Shown: positions 1 through 6,124, numbered from the stretch's first letter. The stretch: 8,698 bases of DNA from CAZFHZ01 sp964519015 (GCA_964519015.1 CAZFHZ010000133.1:1-8698), one strand, 5' to 3'. Notes: generated from the letters alone by a model not told the origin. A program made the numbers and translations.

Positions 1-1468
1 GCAGCGCCTCGTCCTCCATGTAGCGCGGCGGCGGGGTCCGGTTGGCATGTTTCATCCGGGTGCCGCCGATCCACACCTCACCCAGGTCGGGGTGCTTGAC
101 CGGATGGGGGGTGATCCACCCCTCCCCGGTGAGCTCGATATCGGTCCACTGCAGGTACTCCTCTTCGCTCACCCGGCCGTCGCCGTTCGTGTCGGCGTCG
201 GGATGGGTCCCCCAGAGCTCGATCAGGTAGGCGTAGTTGCCCAGCATGTAGTAGGAGGCCGCCTGCGCCTGCCCGGTGAGGCCGGAGATCGTCGGCGTGT
301 AGTTCTTCAGGATCCGCGCGCCCATGCTGACGATCTCGGTCTGGGTCGCCATGTCACCGCGGTACTCCGCGGGGACCTGGCGGTCGAAGAGCCAGGCATA
401 CTGGTTGGTCTCACGCGCCCGGGCCAGCCGTTCTTCGAAGCTCTGCTGGCCTCCGCGGAATCCTCCCCCACCTCCCCCCGGAGCCGCCTGAGCCGTCGTC
501 GCCGCCGGGACCGCCGGAGGCGCGCTGAACATGATCAGACGCCCGGTGTTGTGATAGTGGAAGCTGGCGAAGATGTTCGGGTGGGTGCGCTGGAACTCGT
601 AGGCGTTGCGCGTCTCCGACTCCGACATCGTGTAGGGCCAGCCGGCCGACAGGTTCCAGTCGTACGGGTAGTTGCGGTTGGGGTCGGGACCCCCGATGTC
701 GTCCTCGTTGATCCGGCCGTCGCCGTCGTTGTCGTACCCCTCCTGACCGATCCGGCGGAACCGCCGGACCTGTTCGGTCGGGTCGGTGATAGGCACGAAC
801 CGCCGGCCGTCGGGAGAGAGCTTGTGGGTCCCCGCCGGATCGACGATCCACATCGTGGATATCTGCCCGTCGCCATCCACATCCTCGGTCTGGTCCTCGT
901 CGTAGAGCCCGTCCCCGTCGTTGTCCTCGGGCCGGTAGGGCTCCCGGGGGTTGTTCGTGTCGTTGGGGAAGGAGACGAACGAATCGTTCGCATCCACGTT
1001 CAGGCCGGGCAGGATGTAGAAGGCGTGTTCGTTGAGCAGGTTGTAGACATACGGGTCGTAGTCGTAGCGGGTGAGCAGGTACCAGGCCAGGTAGAGGGAA
1101 CAGGTGATCCCGTTCACCTCGTTCCCGTGGACCGCCCCGTCCACCCACATCGCCGTCTTCGAGTCGGCCGGGCCGTTGGCCTTGTTGGTGATGGTGAGCA
1201 GGAACTGGTCACGGCCCATCCGGCTCTTGCCGATGCTCTGGATGTCCGCCAGTTGGTTGTACTTCTTCTGAAGATCGTGCATGATCTTCGTCCACTCGGC
1301 ATAGCCGTAGTACTGCTTCCAGCTGATGGGGAAGTCGAGTTCTCCGTGGTACCCCCCCGGATTCTGCTGAAGCTTGCTCTGGGCCAGCGCCGGGTGCGTC
1401 CAGGCCGCCAGGATCAGCGCGGCGAGGACAGGCACCGCCAGGCGCCCGTGTGCATTCATCGTCCTCAT
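1..1468 (-). CDS. Secreted M14 zinc carboxypeptidase with EF-hand-like inserts (C-terminus cut by window edge)
   Basis: I translated this by hand, since the frame stays open to base 1 (489 codons visible). It is a metallocarboxypeptidase that should remove C-terminal residues from peptides outside the cytoplasm. Residues 1-30 are a signal peptide (hydrophobic core, then HPALAQ). The M14 signature is complete: zinc ligands H114 and E117 in VHGNE, R265 in PNRNYP for substrate binding, third zinc ligand H304 in SFHYH, and catalytic E417 in YLIELWG. Acidic calcium-type motifs lie at 182-204 and 246-257 (DNDGDGRINEDD), and an EF-hand loop at 426-437. An Ala/Pro/Gly-rich stretch (about 316-345) interrupts the fold between H304 and E417. 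The start at 1468 has AAGGAGG 8 nt upstream. It is translated after the paralogous peptidase at 1483-3660. The C-terminus beyond base 1 is unknown, and so is the substrate. Confidence 0.93.
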   Translation of the reverse strand, partial: MRTMNAHGRLAVPVLAALILAAWTHPALAQSKLQQNPGGYHGELDFPISWKQYYGYAEWTKIMHDLQKKYNQLADIQSIGKSRMGRDQFLLTITNKANGPADSKTAMWVDGAVHGNEVNGITCSLYLAWYLLTRYDYDPYVYNLLNEHAFYILPGLNVDANDSFVSFPNDTNNPREPYRPEDNDGDGLYDEDQTEDVDGDGQISTMWIVDPAGTHKLSPDGRRFVPITDPTEQVRRFRRIGQEGYDNDGDGRINEDDIGGPDPNRNYPYDWNLSAGWPYTMSESETRNAYEFQRTHPNIFASFHYHNTGRLIMFSAPPAVPAATTAQAAPGGGGGGFRGGQQSFEERLARARETNQYAWLFDRQVPAEYRGDMATQTEIVSMGARILKNYTPTISGLTGQAQAASYYMLGNYAYLIELWGTHPDADTNGDGRVSEEEYLQWTDIELTGEGWITPHPVKHPDLGEVWIGGTRMKHANRTPPPRYMEDEAL

Positions 1469-1476
1469 GGTTCGCG

Positions 1477-1483
1477 CCTCCTT
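1477..1483 (-). promoter_or_regulatory. Ribosome binding site of the downstream M14 gene, overlapping the upstream stop codon
   Basis: AAGGAGG on the minus strand sits 8 nt before the ATG at 1468 and shares one base with the TGA (1483-1485) of the preceding peptidase. This nearly ideal SD decides the start over the second in-frame ATG at 1459. The 14-bp gap suggests that both genes are read from one mRNA, perhaps with translational coupling. Confidence 0.85.
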
Positions 1484-3660
1484 CACTTGACCGGGACGTC
1501 CATGACCACCGTGCCCCCCTTTTGGGAGGTGAGCACGACCTTCAAGGGGGCGTCCCCCTCGACGGCGATCAGCCAGCGTACGGTGCGGGTGCTGCCGCTC
1601 CCCGACACCTCATCCCCTCCCTGCTGCATGCGGAAGCCGGGCATGCCGGCCGGCATGGCCGGTGCGGCGGGCGCCCGGCCTCCCCCGGCTCCCCGGGCGG
1701 TCGGAGCGGTCGCCGCGGCGGCGAATCCGGGGATCGGCATCACGCCCTCCAGCACCCCCAGCCGCTGCCACACGCCCCCCTGCAGGAAGGTCGTCTTGGC
1801 GCGGTCGGTGACCAGCCAGATCGCATCCTGGCGATTGCCCGCCAGGGAGGCGCCGCGGTCCAGGTGCGTAGCCAGCGGTCCCTGGTTGGCCACTTCCACG
1901 GTGACTTCGACCACGCGGTAGCGGCCGGTACCGCGACCCTTGTGCACGGTCACCCGGTCCCCGGTCTGGTCGAGCGTGACCTCGGCGGCGTTGTCGGTCG
2001 TGTAGAGGACCTTCGCCTCGGCCCGGGTGATGGCCAGCTTCGGCAGCAGCGTGGCCTTGTACTTTTCGAACTGCCAGTGGGTATCACACACCTTGAGCAG
2101 CGATTCCCCCGGTGTGGCGTTCCCACCGGTGTACTTCGGGATCCAGCCGCCGACCTCCCCATCACCCAGCTCCGGGTGACGGAAGCGCTTCCAGGGGAGG
2201 AAGAACCGGCCGCCCGCCTTCTCATCCTGGTACTTCAGCAGCCAGCGCTCGCGCTGCAGGCGGGCGTCGTCACCGGTGAACTCCGGCATCCCCACCTGGT
2301 CCTTCGAGGAGTTCCAGAGTTCGGTGGTCATCGAGTAGGCCCCGTACTGGGCGTAGGCCCAGTCGATGAAGATCCCGTATCCATAGGGCCGGCCCTGCTC
2401 GACGTTGTAGGGTTGCTTCCACTCGTACGGGAACTGGAAGGCCGGGGCCCGGGCGGGCGTGGTCGCCGGCCGGGCGGCGCCGCGGGCCGCGGCGGCCGGG
2501 GGCGCCTGTCCCTGGGCAGGACGGCCACCGGGAGCCGCCGGAGCGGGGGCGGCCGGCTGGTCCAGCCAGGCGGCGGGGACCTCCACCCCCAGCAGTTCGA
2601 GGTATTTCCGACCCATGATCCGGTCGTAGACGGCCACGTCCTTCGGGGCCAGCCGGCTGTCCGGCCAGCGCGCGAACGGGCGGTAGGTGAACCCTCCCGA
2701 CGTGTGGAAGGATTGGGCGAACAGGATGTTGGTGTGGTTGGTGAAGAACTCGAGGATGGCGCGGGCCTCGGGCGAGGATGCGGCGTAGTAGCCGCTCCCC
2801 CCCTGGAGGTCGTCGTCGTTGAACCACCCTTCCGGGTAGTTCCGGTTCACGTCGATGCCCCGCTCGGGGTCCTCTCCCCGCCGGCCGTCACCGTCGTTGT
2901 CCTTGTCCTCATTCACCACCGACCAGCGTTCCCGGGTGGTCGTCTCCCCCCGTCCGAGTCGGATCATCAGGCGCGGATCGACCTCATCCACCACGTACTG
3001 CCCCTCCGGGTCGCGGTAGCGGAAGCTGGTGATGTGACCGTCCCCGTTGAGGTCGTCGGGGCCGTCCTCGTTGACCTTGCCGTCACCGTCGTCGTCGAGC
3101 GCCATGGAGTTCTGCCGCTGGGAGATGTCCTTCTCGACCGAGTTGAAGACCCCGTCGGGATTCACGGTCGGGCAGATGTAGAAGACGTTGTCGTCCACCA
3201 GGCGTTTGATCTCCGGATCGGCCGCATACCCCGTCACCAGCTGGTCGATGATGTAGAGGCAGACCTCGGTGCCGGTGTACTCGTTACCGTGCGTGCCTCC
3301 GTCGATCCACTGGGCGGGCTTCCCCTGGTGGTTCTTCATCGGGGTGACGTTCTTGACCCCCTCCTGACGGGGGTTGCGCAGTTCCACGAACCGGTCGATC
3401 GTCGCACCGGTGCGCATGTTCGAGACCGCCAGGACGTAGATCCGATGGCCCATGTCGCTCTGGCCGATCTCGATCAGCTCGGTGAGTTCCGGATAGGCCC
3501 GAGCGACCTTCTGCAGGTAATCGACCGTGCCGGTGTAACCGTGGAAGTCGTTGAAGTCGATGGGGACCTTCTGGGCGGCGGCGGAGGCCGGGAGCACCGC
3601 CACCAGGAGCAGCCCCAGCATCAGTCCCCACCGGGTGCGCTCTCCTGTAATGCGGTTCAT
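1483..3660 (-). CDS. Secreted M14 zinc carboxypeptidase with calcium-type inserts and a C-terminal extension
   Basis: A complete 725-residue exported metallocarboxypeptidase. I prefer the ATG at 3660 because AGGGG lies 8 nt upstream; the ATG at 3666 would leave only 2 nt. Residues 1-30 are a signal peptide (hydrophobic LMLGLLLVAVLP, then ASAAAQ). M14 residues are H124 and E127 in THGNEY, R273 in VNRNYP, H319 in QSFHTSGG and catalytic E447 in TTELWN. Acidic DxDxDG motifs lie at 189-208 and 254-264, between the first zinc motif and the substrate-binding arginine. An Ala/Pro-rich linker (369-407) splits the catalytic domain before E447. Residues from about 460 form a C-terminal extension, probably largely beta-stranded, that holds a second Ala/Pro/Gly-rich stretch (about 646-673) and ends in VVMDVPVK. 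It is first in a two-gene unit with the paralogue at 1-1468. The family is confident; the substrate is unknown. Confidence 0.94.
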   Translation of the reverse strand: MNRITGERTRWGLMLGLLLVAVLPASAAAQKVPIDFNDFHGYTGTVDYLQKVARAYPELTELIEIGQSDMGHRIYVLAVSNMRTGATIDRFVELRNPRQEGVKNVTPMKNHQGKPAQWIDGGTHGNEYTGTEVCLYIIDQLVTGYAADPEIKRLVDDNVFYICPTVNPDGVFNSVEKDISQRQNSMALDDDGDGKVNEDGPDDLNGDGHITSFRYRDPEGQYVVDEVDPRLMIRLGRGETTTRERWSVVNEDKDNDGDGRRGEDPERGIDVNRNYPEGWFNDDDLQGGSGYYAASSPEARAILEFFTNHTNILFAQSFHTSGGFTYRPFARWPDSRLAPKDVAVYDRIMGRKYLELLGVEVPAAWLDQPAAPAPAAPGGRPAQGQAPPAAAARGAARPATTPARAPAFQFPYEWKQPYNVEQGRPYGYGIFIDWAYAQYGAYSMTTELWNSSKDQVGMPEFTGDDARLQRERWLLKYQDEKAGGRFFLPWKRFRHPELGDGEVGGWIPKYTGGNATPGESLLKVCDTHWQFEKYKATLLPKLAITRAEAKVLYTTDNAAEVTLDQTGDRVTVHKGRGTGRYRVVEVTVEVANQGPLATHLDRGASLAGNRQDAIWLVTDRAKTTFLQGGVWQRLGVLEGVMPIPGFAAAATAPTARGAGGGRAPAAPAMPAGMPGFRMQQGGDEVSGSGSTRTVRWLIAVEGDAPLKVVLTSQKGGTVVMDVPVK
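2440..2556 (-). other. Ala/Pro/Gly-rich low-complexity insert inside the M14 domain
   Basis: This codes for residues 369-407 of the complete peptidase, almost entirely Ala, Pro, Gly, Arg and Gln. It lies between the third zinc ligand (H319) and the catalytic glutamate (E447), so it is an insert or exposed loop within the fold and not an interdomain tether. The downstream paralogue has a Gly/Ala-rich insert at the equivalent place (about 434-523). Confidence 0.75.
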
Positions 3661-3862
3661 GGGCATTACCCCTGCTGGGTGTTCGGGTGCGGCCGGCGGT
3701 GAGGTGGTGAACGGATCGGTACCCGCCGCCGCGTGTCAGGTCTCTACCTGTCTACAATCCAGTTCCGGTTTGCATCAATGGATACAGTATCATCTGCCGG
3801 CGACCGGGATGATCCCGGACCGGCGGACGTCGTACCTTCCGGCACCCTGCAACCGGTCCCCT
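3661..3862. promoter_or_regulatory. Divergent intergenic region between the M14 unit and the metal permease
   Basis: This 202-bp region should hold promoters for both directions. It includes the least GC-rich stretch nearby (about 3750-3795). Candidate elements are weak. On the plus strand TACAAT (3753-3758) could be a -10 box, but no good -35 partner is visible. On the minus strand TTGATG (about 3777) has only a poor -10 match at suitable spacing. The small perfect inverted repeat GATAC-A-GTATC (3781-3791) and a larger hairpin (3796-3824) are the clearest structures. No small ORF with convincing coding features is seen here. Confidence 0.5.
3796..3824 (+). promoter_or_regulatory. GC-rich hairpin or palindrome upstream of the permease
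   Basis: GCCGG (3796-3800) and CCGGGA (3804-3809) pair with TCCCGG (3813-3818) and CCGGC (3820-3824), leaving a TGA triloop and a small 3x1 internal loop. As DNA, CCGGGAT-G-ATCCCGG is a perfect 7-bp inverted repeat about one base. It lies about 40 nt before the likely permease start. It could be an operator for a metal sensor or a leader hairpin. The flanking genes diverge, so neither one ends here, which argues against a terminator. Confidence 0.45.
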
Positions 3863-4963
3863 GTGGAGGAAGCGGCCATCGGCGCCCTGTTCGGATATCT
3901 CAACTCGGTCTGGTGGATACTCGCCGAAGCGGCCCCCTACGTGCTCTTCGGCTTCCTGGCCGCAGGTCTGCTGCGGGGGCTGCTCCCGCCGGACCTGGTC
4001 TCCCGGCACCTGGGCGGCCAGAGCGTCGGGTCGGTCCTCAAGGCCTCGCTGCTCGGTATCCCGCTTCCCTTGTGTTCCTGCGGGGTGATCCCCGCCGCCG
4101 TCGACCTGCGCCGTCAGGGGGCGGGTCGGGGCGCCTCCGCCGCCTTCATGGTCTCCACCCCCGAGTCGGGGCTCGACTCGATCGCCATCACCTGGGCCCT
4201 CCTCGATCCCGTCATGACGGTGGTCCGTCCCCTGGCGGCCTTCCTCACCGCTACCGTGACCGGGCTGGCCGTCAACCTCCTGCCGGAACATGTGGCGGCG
4301 CCGGTGGCGACCGCCCAACCGGCCGAATCGGTCCCCCACGACTGCGGCTGCGCCGACGCCTGCCCGGCGGGGTCCGCGGCCGCGGAGCCTCCCTCCCGAT
4401 CGAGCCGGATAGCGGCCGGGATCGCCTACGCCTTCGGGGACCTGTTGGGAGATATCGGTGGCTGGCTGCTGCTGGGGATCGTGCTGGCCGGGCTGATCGG
4501 CCATCTGATGCCGGTCGACTTCTTCGAACGCTACCTCGGGGGGGAGTTCCCGACCCTCCTGCTCATGCTCTTGATGGGGGTCCCGCTCTACATCTGCGCC
4601 ACCGCGTCCACCCCGGTAGCGGCGGCCATGGTCGCCAAGGGCCTCTCACCCGGTGCCGCCCTGGTCTTCCTGCTGGCCGGACCGGCCACCAATGCGGCCA
4701 CCATCGCCGTGGTGGCCCGCCACTGGGGGCGCCGGGAGGCGGTCGTCTATGTCGCCTCGATCGCGGCCTGCTCCCTCGCCCTCGGCCTGCTGGTCGACCG
4801 GCTCTATGTCGTGGCCGGCCTGGACATCGGTCGCTGGGTGAGCAGCGGCACCGAGCCGGCGCCCGGTCTGTTCTCCTCGTGCGCCGCCCTCCTGCTGCTC
4901 GCCCTGATCGCACGCAACCTGCACCGGGGTGCCCGGTTCCTCCCGCTCCCGTCCTCTGATTGA
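3863..4963 (+). CDS. PF03773-type permease, SO_0444-like Cu/Zn efflux transporter
   Basis: Probable inner-membrane metal exporter of 366 residues if GTG 3863 is the start. The family signature is clear: LCSCG at residues 70-74 followed by VIPAAVDLRRQGAGRG, then STPESGLDSI (98-107), and a second-half repeat with YICATASTP (243-251) and AGPATNAATIAVV. Hydrophobic segments fall near 14-40, 60-80, 105-140, 195-215, 228-250, 258-285, 295-315 and 335-350. A polar central loop carries HDCGCADAC (159-167), a plausible soft-metal site seen in SO_0444-type proteins. The start is uncertain. GTG 3863 has no SD, ATG 3809 lies inside a hairpin, and a good SD at 3865-3870 points to an ATC codon at 3878. A related possibility is an ArsP-type organoarsenical permease, but the Cys/His loop favours Cu or Zn. 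No regulator gene is adjacent. Confidence 0.85.
   Translation: MEEAAIGALFGYLNSVWWILAEAAPYVLFGFLAAGLLRGLLPPDLVSRHLGGQSVGSVLKASLLGIPLPLCSCGVIPAAVDLRRQGAGRGASAAFMVSTPESGLDSIAITWALLDPVMTVVRPLAAFLTATVTGLAVNLLPEHVAAPVATAQPAESVPHDCGCADACPAGSAAAEPPSRSSRIAAGIAYAFGDLLGDIGGWLLLGIVLAGLIGHLMPVDFFERYLGGEFPTLLLMLLMGVPLYICATASTPVAAAMVAKGLSPGAALVFLLAGPATNAATIAVVARHWGRREAVVYVASIAACSLALGLLVDRLYVVAGLDIGRWVSSGTEPAPGLFSSCAALLLLALIARNLHRGARFLPLPSSD
3865..3870 (+). promoter_or_regulatory. Shine-Dalgarno-like GGAGGA at the permease start
   Basis: GGAGGA lies 7 nt before an in-frame ATC codon (3878-3880), and no ATG, GTG or TTG occurs at that spacing. The alternative start GTG (3863-3865) overlaps this element and so cannot use it. 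Either translation starts at a rare ATC codon, or it starts upstream without an SD, or a base in the assembly is wrong. Confidence 0.45.
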
Positions 4964-4975
4964 CCGCGCCGCCGC

Positions 4976-5632
4976 TTACGAACCCGGATATCCCACCGTC
5001 TGGGCGACCACGATCCGCTGTTCCGGCCGGAGACGCATCAGGACCGCCAGCTGCTCCCGGTCCACGAGCGCCCGCACCCCCGTGGCCAGGCCTTCCGACG
5101 CACAGTAGAGGTAGATGTTCTGACTGATGAATCCGGCATCGATGGCAGCGTACCACTCCTTCTCGGTATCCGAGGGCCGGGCGATCTTCGCCTTGTCCGC
5201 CACCAGCACGATGGTCAGCGGAGCCTGGGCCACGAAGGCCTGGGTACCGGTGGCCGCCCGGATGTCATCGCCATGGACCGGGGCCAGCCGATGAGGTCCC
5301 GCCTCGTAACGGAACAGCCCCTGCGGGAGCGCCAGGTAGAGATCCATCTCCTGCCAGTTGACCGCCGAGGGGGCGGTCCGCTTCCCCGACTCCGGACGGT
5401 TGATCCCCCAGGCGGCCCAGAGCAGGTTGGAGAGCTCCTGCAGCGGTAAGGGTCGGGTATCGAACGCTCTCGAGGTCTGGCGGTCCTGCAGCACCTGCAT
5501 CAGGGGACGTCCCCGATCCAATTGGGGGGCCGGCAGATCGATCGGGGCCGGCATCTGGGCAGTGGCGAGCGGTGGAGACCCCAGCAGGAGCAGGAGGGCC
5601 ACCCGGGGAAGGATCCGGCAACAAGGGTCCAT
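4976..5632 (-). CDS. Exported SagB-like nitroreductase-family protein
   Basis: A 218-residue protein of the FMN-dependent nitroreductase fold, closest in style to SagB/ThcOx-type enzymes. Residues 1-26 form a Sec-type signal peptide (VALLLLLGSPPLATAQ) without a twin arginine. Family features follow: DRQTSRAFDTRPLPLQELS (50-68) with the arginines that usually contact the FMN phosphate, LLWAAWGINRP (70-80), a TAPSA motif (86-90), a YEAGPHRLAPV strand (109-119), FVAQAPLTIVL (133-143), AGFISQNIYLYCASEGL (166-182) and a terminal VGYPGS. GGAGG 6 nt upstream supports ATG 5632. It is convergent with the metal permease, 12 bp apart, with no terminator visible between them. SagB proteins usually oxidise azolines in peptide natural products, but no precursor or cyclodehydratase gene is present here, so the substrate is unknown. 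Confidence 0.85.
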   Translation of the reverse strand: MDPCCRILPRVALLLLLGSPPLATAQMPAPIDLPAPQLDRGRPLMQVLQDRQTSRAFDTRPLPLQELSNLLWAAWGINRPESGKRTAPSAVNWQEMDLYLALPQGLFRYEAGPHRLAPVHGDDIRAATGTQAFVAQAPLTIVLVADKAKIARPSDTEKEWYAAIDAGFISQNIYLYCASEGLATGVRALVDREQLAVLMRLRPEQRIVVAQTVGYPGS

Positions 5633-5665
5633 ATGGTTCCTCCATTCTCGCGGGCGGGCCCCGTG

Positions 5666-5671
5666 ATTCTA
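5666..5671 (-). promoter_or_regulatory. Possible -10 box for the exported nitroreductase
   Basis: TAGAAT on the minus strand matches five of six bases of the -10 consensus and lies 33 nt before ATG 5632. The sequence at -35 spacing (GTGTCG) is poor. The position, between the rpsU terminator and the gene, suits a separate promoter, but this is a pattern match only. Confidence 0.3.
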
Positions 5672-5721
5672 TCGCCGGAGGATCGACCCGACACGTATTC
5701 TTCGCGGGAGCCGGAAACGGT

Positions 5722-5747
5722 CAGGCCGTCCCCGGAGGGACGGCCTG
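5722..5747 (-). terminator. Intrinsic terminator after rpsU
   Basis: Two perfect 11-bp arms (CAGGCCGTCCC at 5722-5732 and GGGACGGCCTG at 5737-5747) enclose a 4-nt loop. The hairpin starts 49 bp after the rpsU stop. On the minus strand the stem is followed by ACCGTTTCC, a weak T-tract. On the plus strand no T-run follows. It most likely ends rpsU transcription and separates it from the nitroreductase gene. Confidence 0.75.
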
Positions 5748-5796
5748 GTGTCTGGAAGATCCATCGGCCTCGCAGGTACGGTCGCGAGAGTGTCCG

Positions 5797-5994
5797 TCAG
5801 ATGCGCTTGCGGGCCTTCCGCTTCTGGCTCAGGCGGCGCTGGTGCTTCCGCTCGGAGGGCTTGAGATGATACCGCTTGCGCTTCAGGTCGGTGGTGATCC
5901 CTTCCTTCTTCACCTGCTTCTGGAAACGCTTCAACGTCTTTTCGAAAGACTCGTTCTCACGGGCCTGGACATACGCCAAGTCGACCACATCCAT
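5797..5994 (-). CDS. rpsU: 30S ribosomal protein bS21
   Basis: A 65-residue basic protein of the small ribosomal subunit that acts near the 3' end of 16S rRNA during translation initiation. The bS21 core is plain: RENESFEKTLKRFQKQVKKEG (from residue 12), then KRKRYHLKPSERKHQRR and a Lys/Arg-rich tail ending KARKRI. Its length is normal for the family. The N-terminus (MDVVDLAYVQ) is a few residues longer than in many homologues, and GTG at codon 3 is an alternative start. No SD is visible before ATG 5994, in contrast to most other genes here. It is a single-gene transcript by appearance, with its own promoter candidate and a terminator hairpin. Confidence 0.95.
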   Translation of the reverse strand: MDVVDLAYVQARENESFEKTLKRFQKQVKKEGITTDLKRKRYHLKPSERKHQRRLSQKRKARKRI

Positions 5995-6036
5995 TCTGGT
6001 TACCGGGGATAGTGCCCTACCGCCTTCAGCCGTACA

Positions 6037-6064
6037 AACTTACGTAACATCCCCTGTCCGTCAA
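6037..6064 (-). promoter_or_regulatory. rpsU: Putative rpsU promoter
   Basis: On the minus strand TTGACG (6059-6064, five of six to the -35 consensus) is followed after 16 nt by TAAGTT (6037-6042, weak -10), about 43 nt before the rpsU start. The region 6030-6090 is markedly AT-richer than its surroundings and includes the 8-bp palindrome TTACGTAA (6040-6047). No other elements are seen in the 130-bp gap between rpsU and the next gene. Confidence 0.45.
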
Positions 6065-6124
6065 AGAGGAAATAGTCCGAAATTACTGGTCCGGAGGCCA
6101 GGAGCCGGTCGGGGTGACTGTCTC

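Noticed and set aside
1468..1485. The two peptidases as one gene broken by a frameshift
   Set aside because: Each has its own signal peptide, complete catalytic set and SD, so they are two paralogous genes.
47..1921. A 624-codon plus-strand open frame antisense to the first peptidase
   Set aside because: It is a shadow of GC-rich coding sequence: its translation is Val/Gly/Pro/Arg-rich without domains, it spans the boundary of both peptidase genes, and the minus strand shows complete M14 motifs with signal peptides.
1450..3702. A 750-codon plus-strand open frame antisense to the second peptidase
   Set aside because: Long only because the GC-rich minus-strand gene excludes stops on the other strand; no recognisable motif or signal, and the opposite frame is an unambiguous M14 protein.
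3551..3862. Upstream extension of the permease frame to position 3551
   Set aside because: It would overlap the signal peptide region of the divergent peptidase, and the added residues look non-coding; the family begins just before the first helix.
3733..4959. A 408-codon plus-strand frame overlapping the permease
   Set aside because: Arg/Gly/Pro-rich shadow frame; the adjacent frame carries the permease signature and hydrophobic helices.
6040..6047. TTACGTAA palindrome as an operator
   Set aside because: An 8-bp palindrome in an AT-rich promoter region can occur by chance, and no second copy is present.
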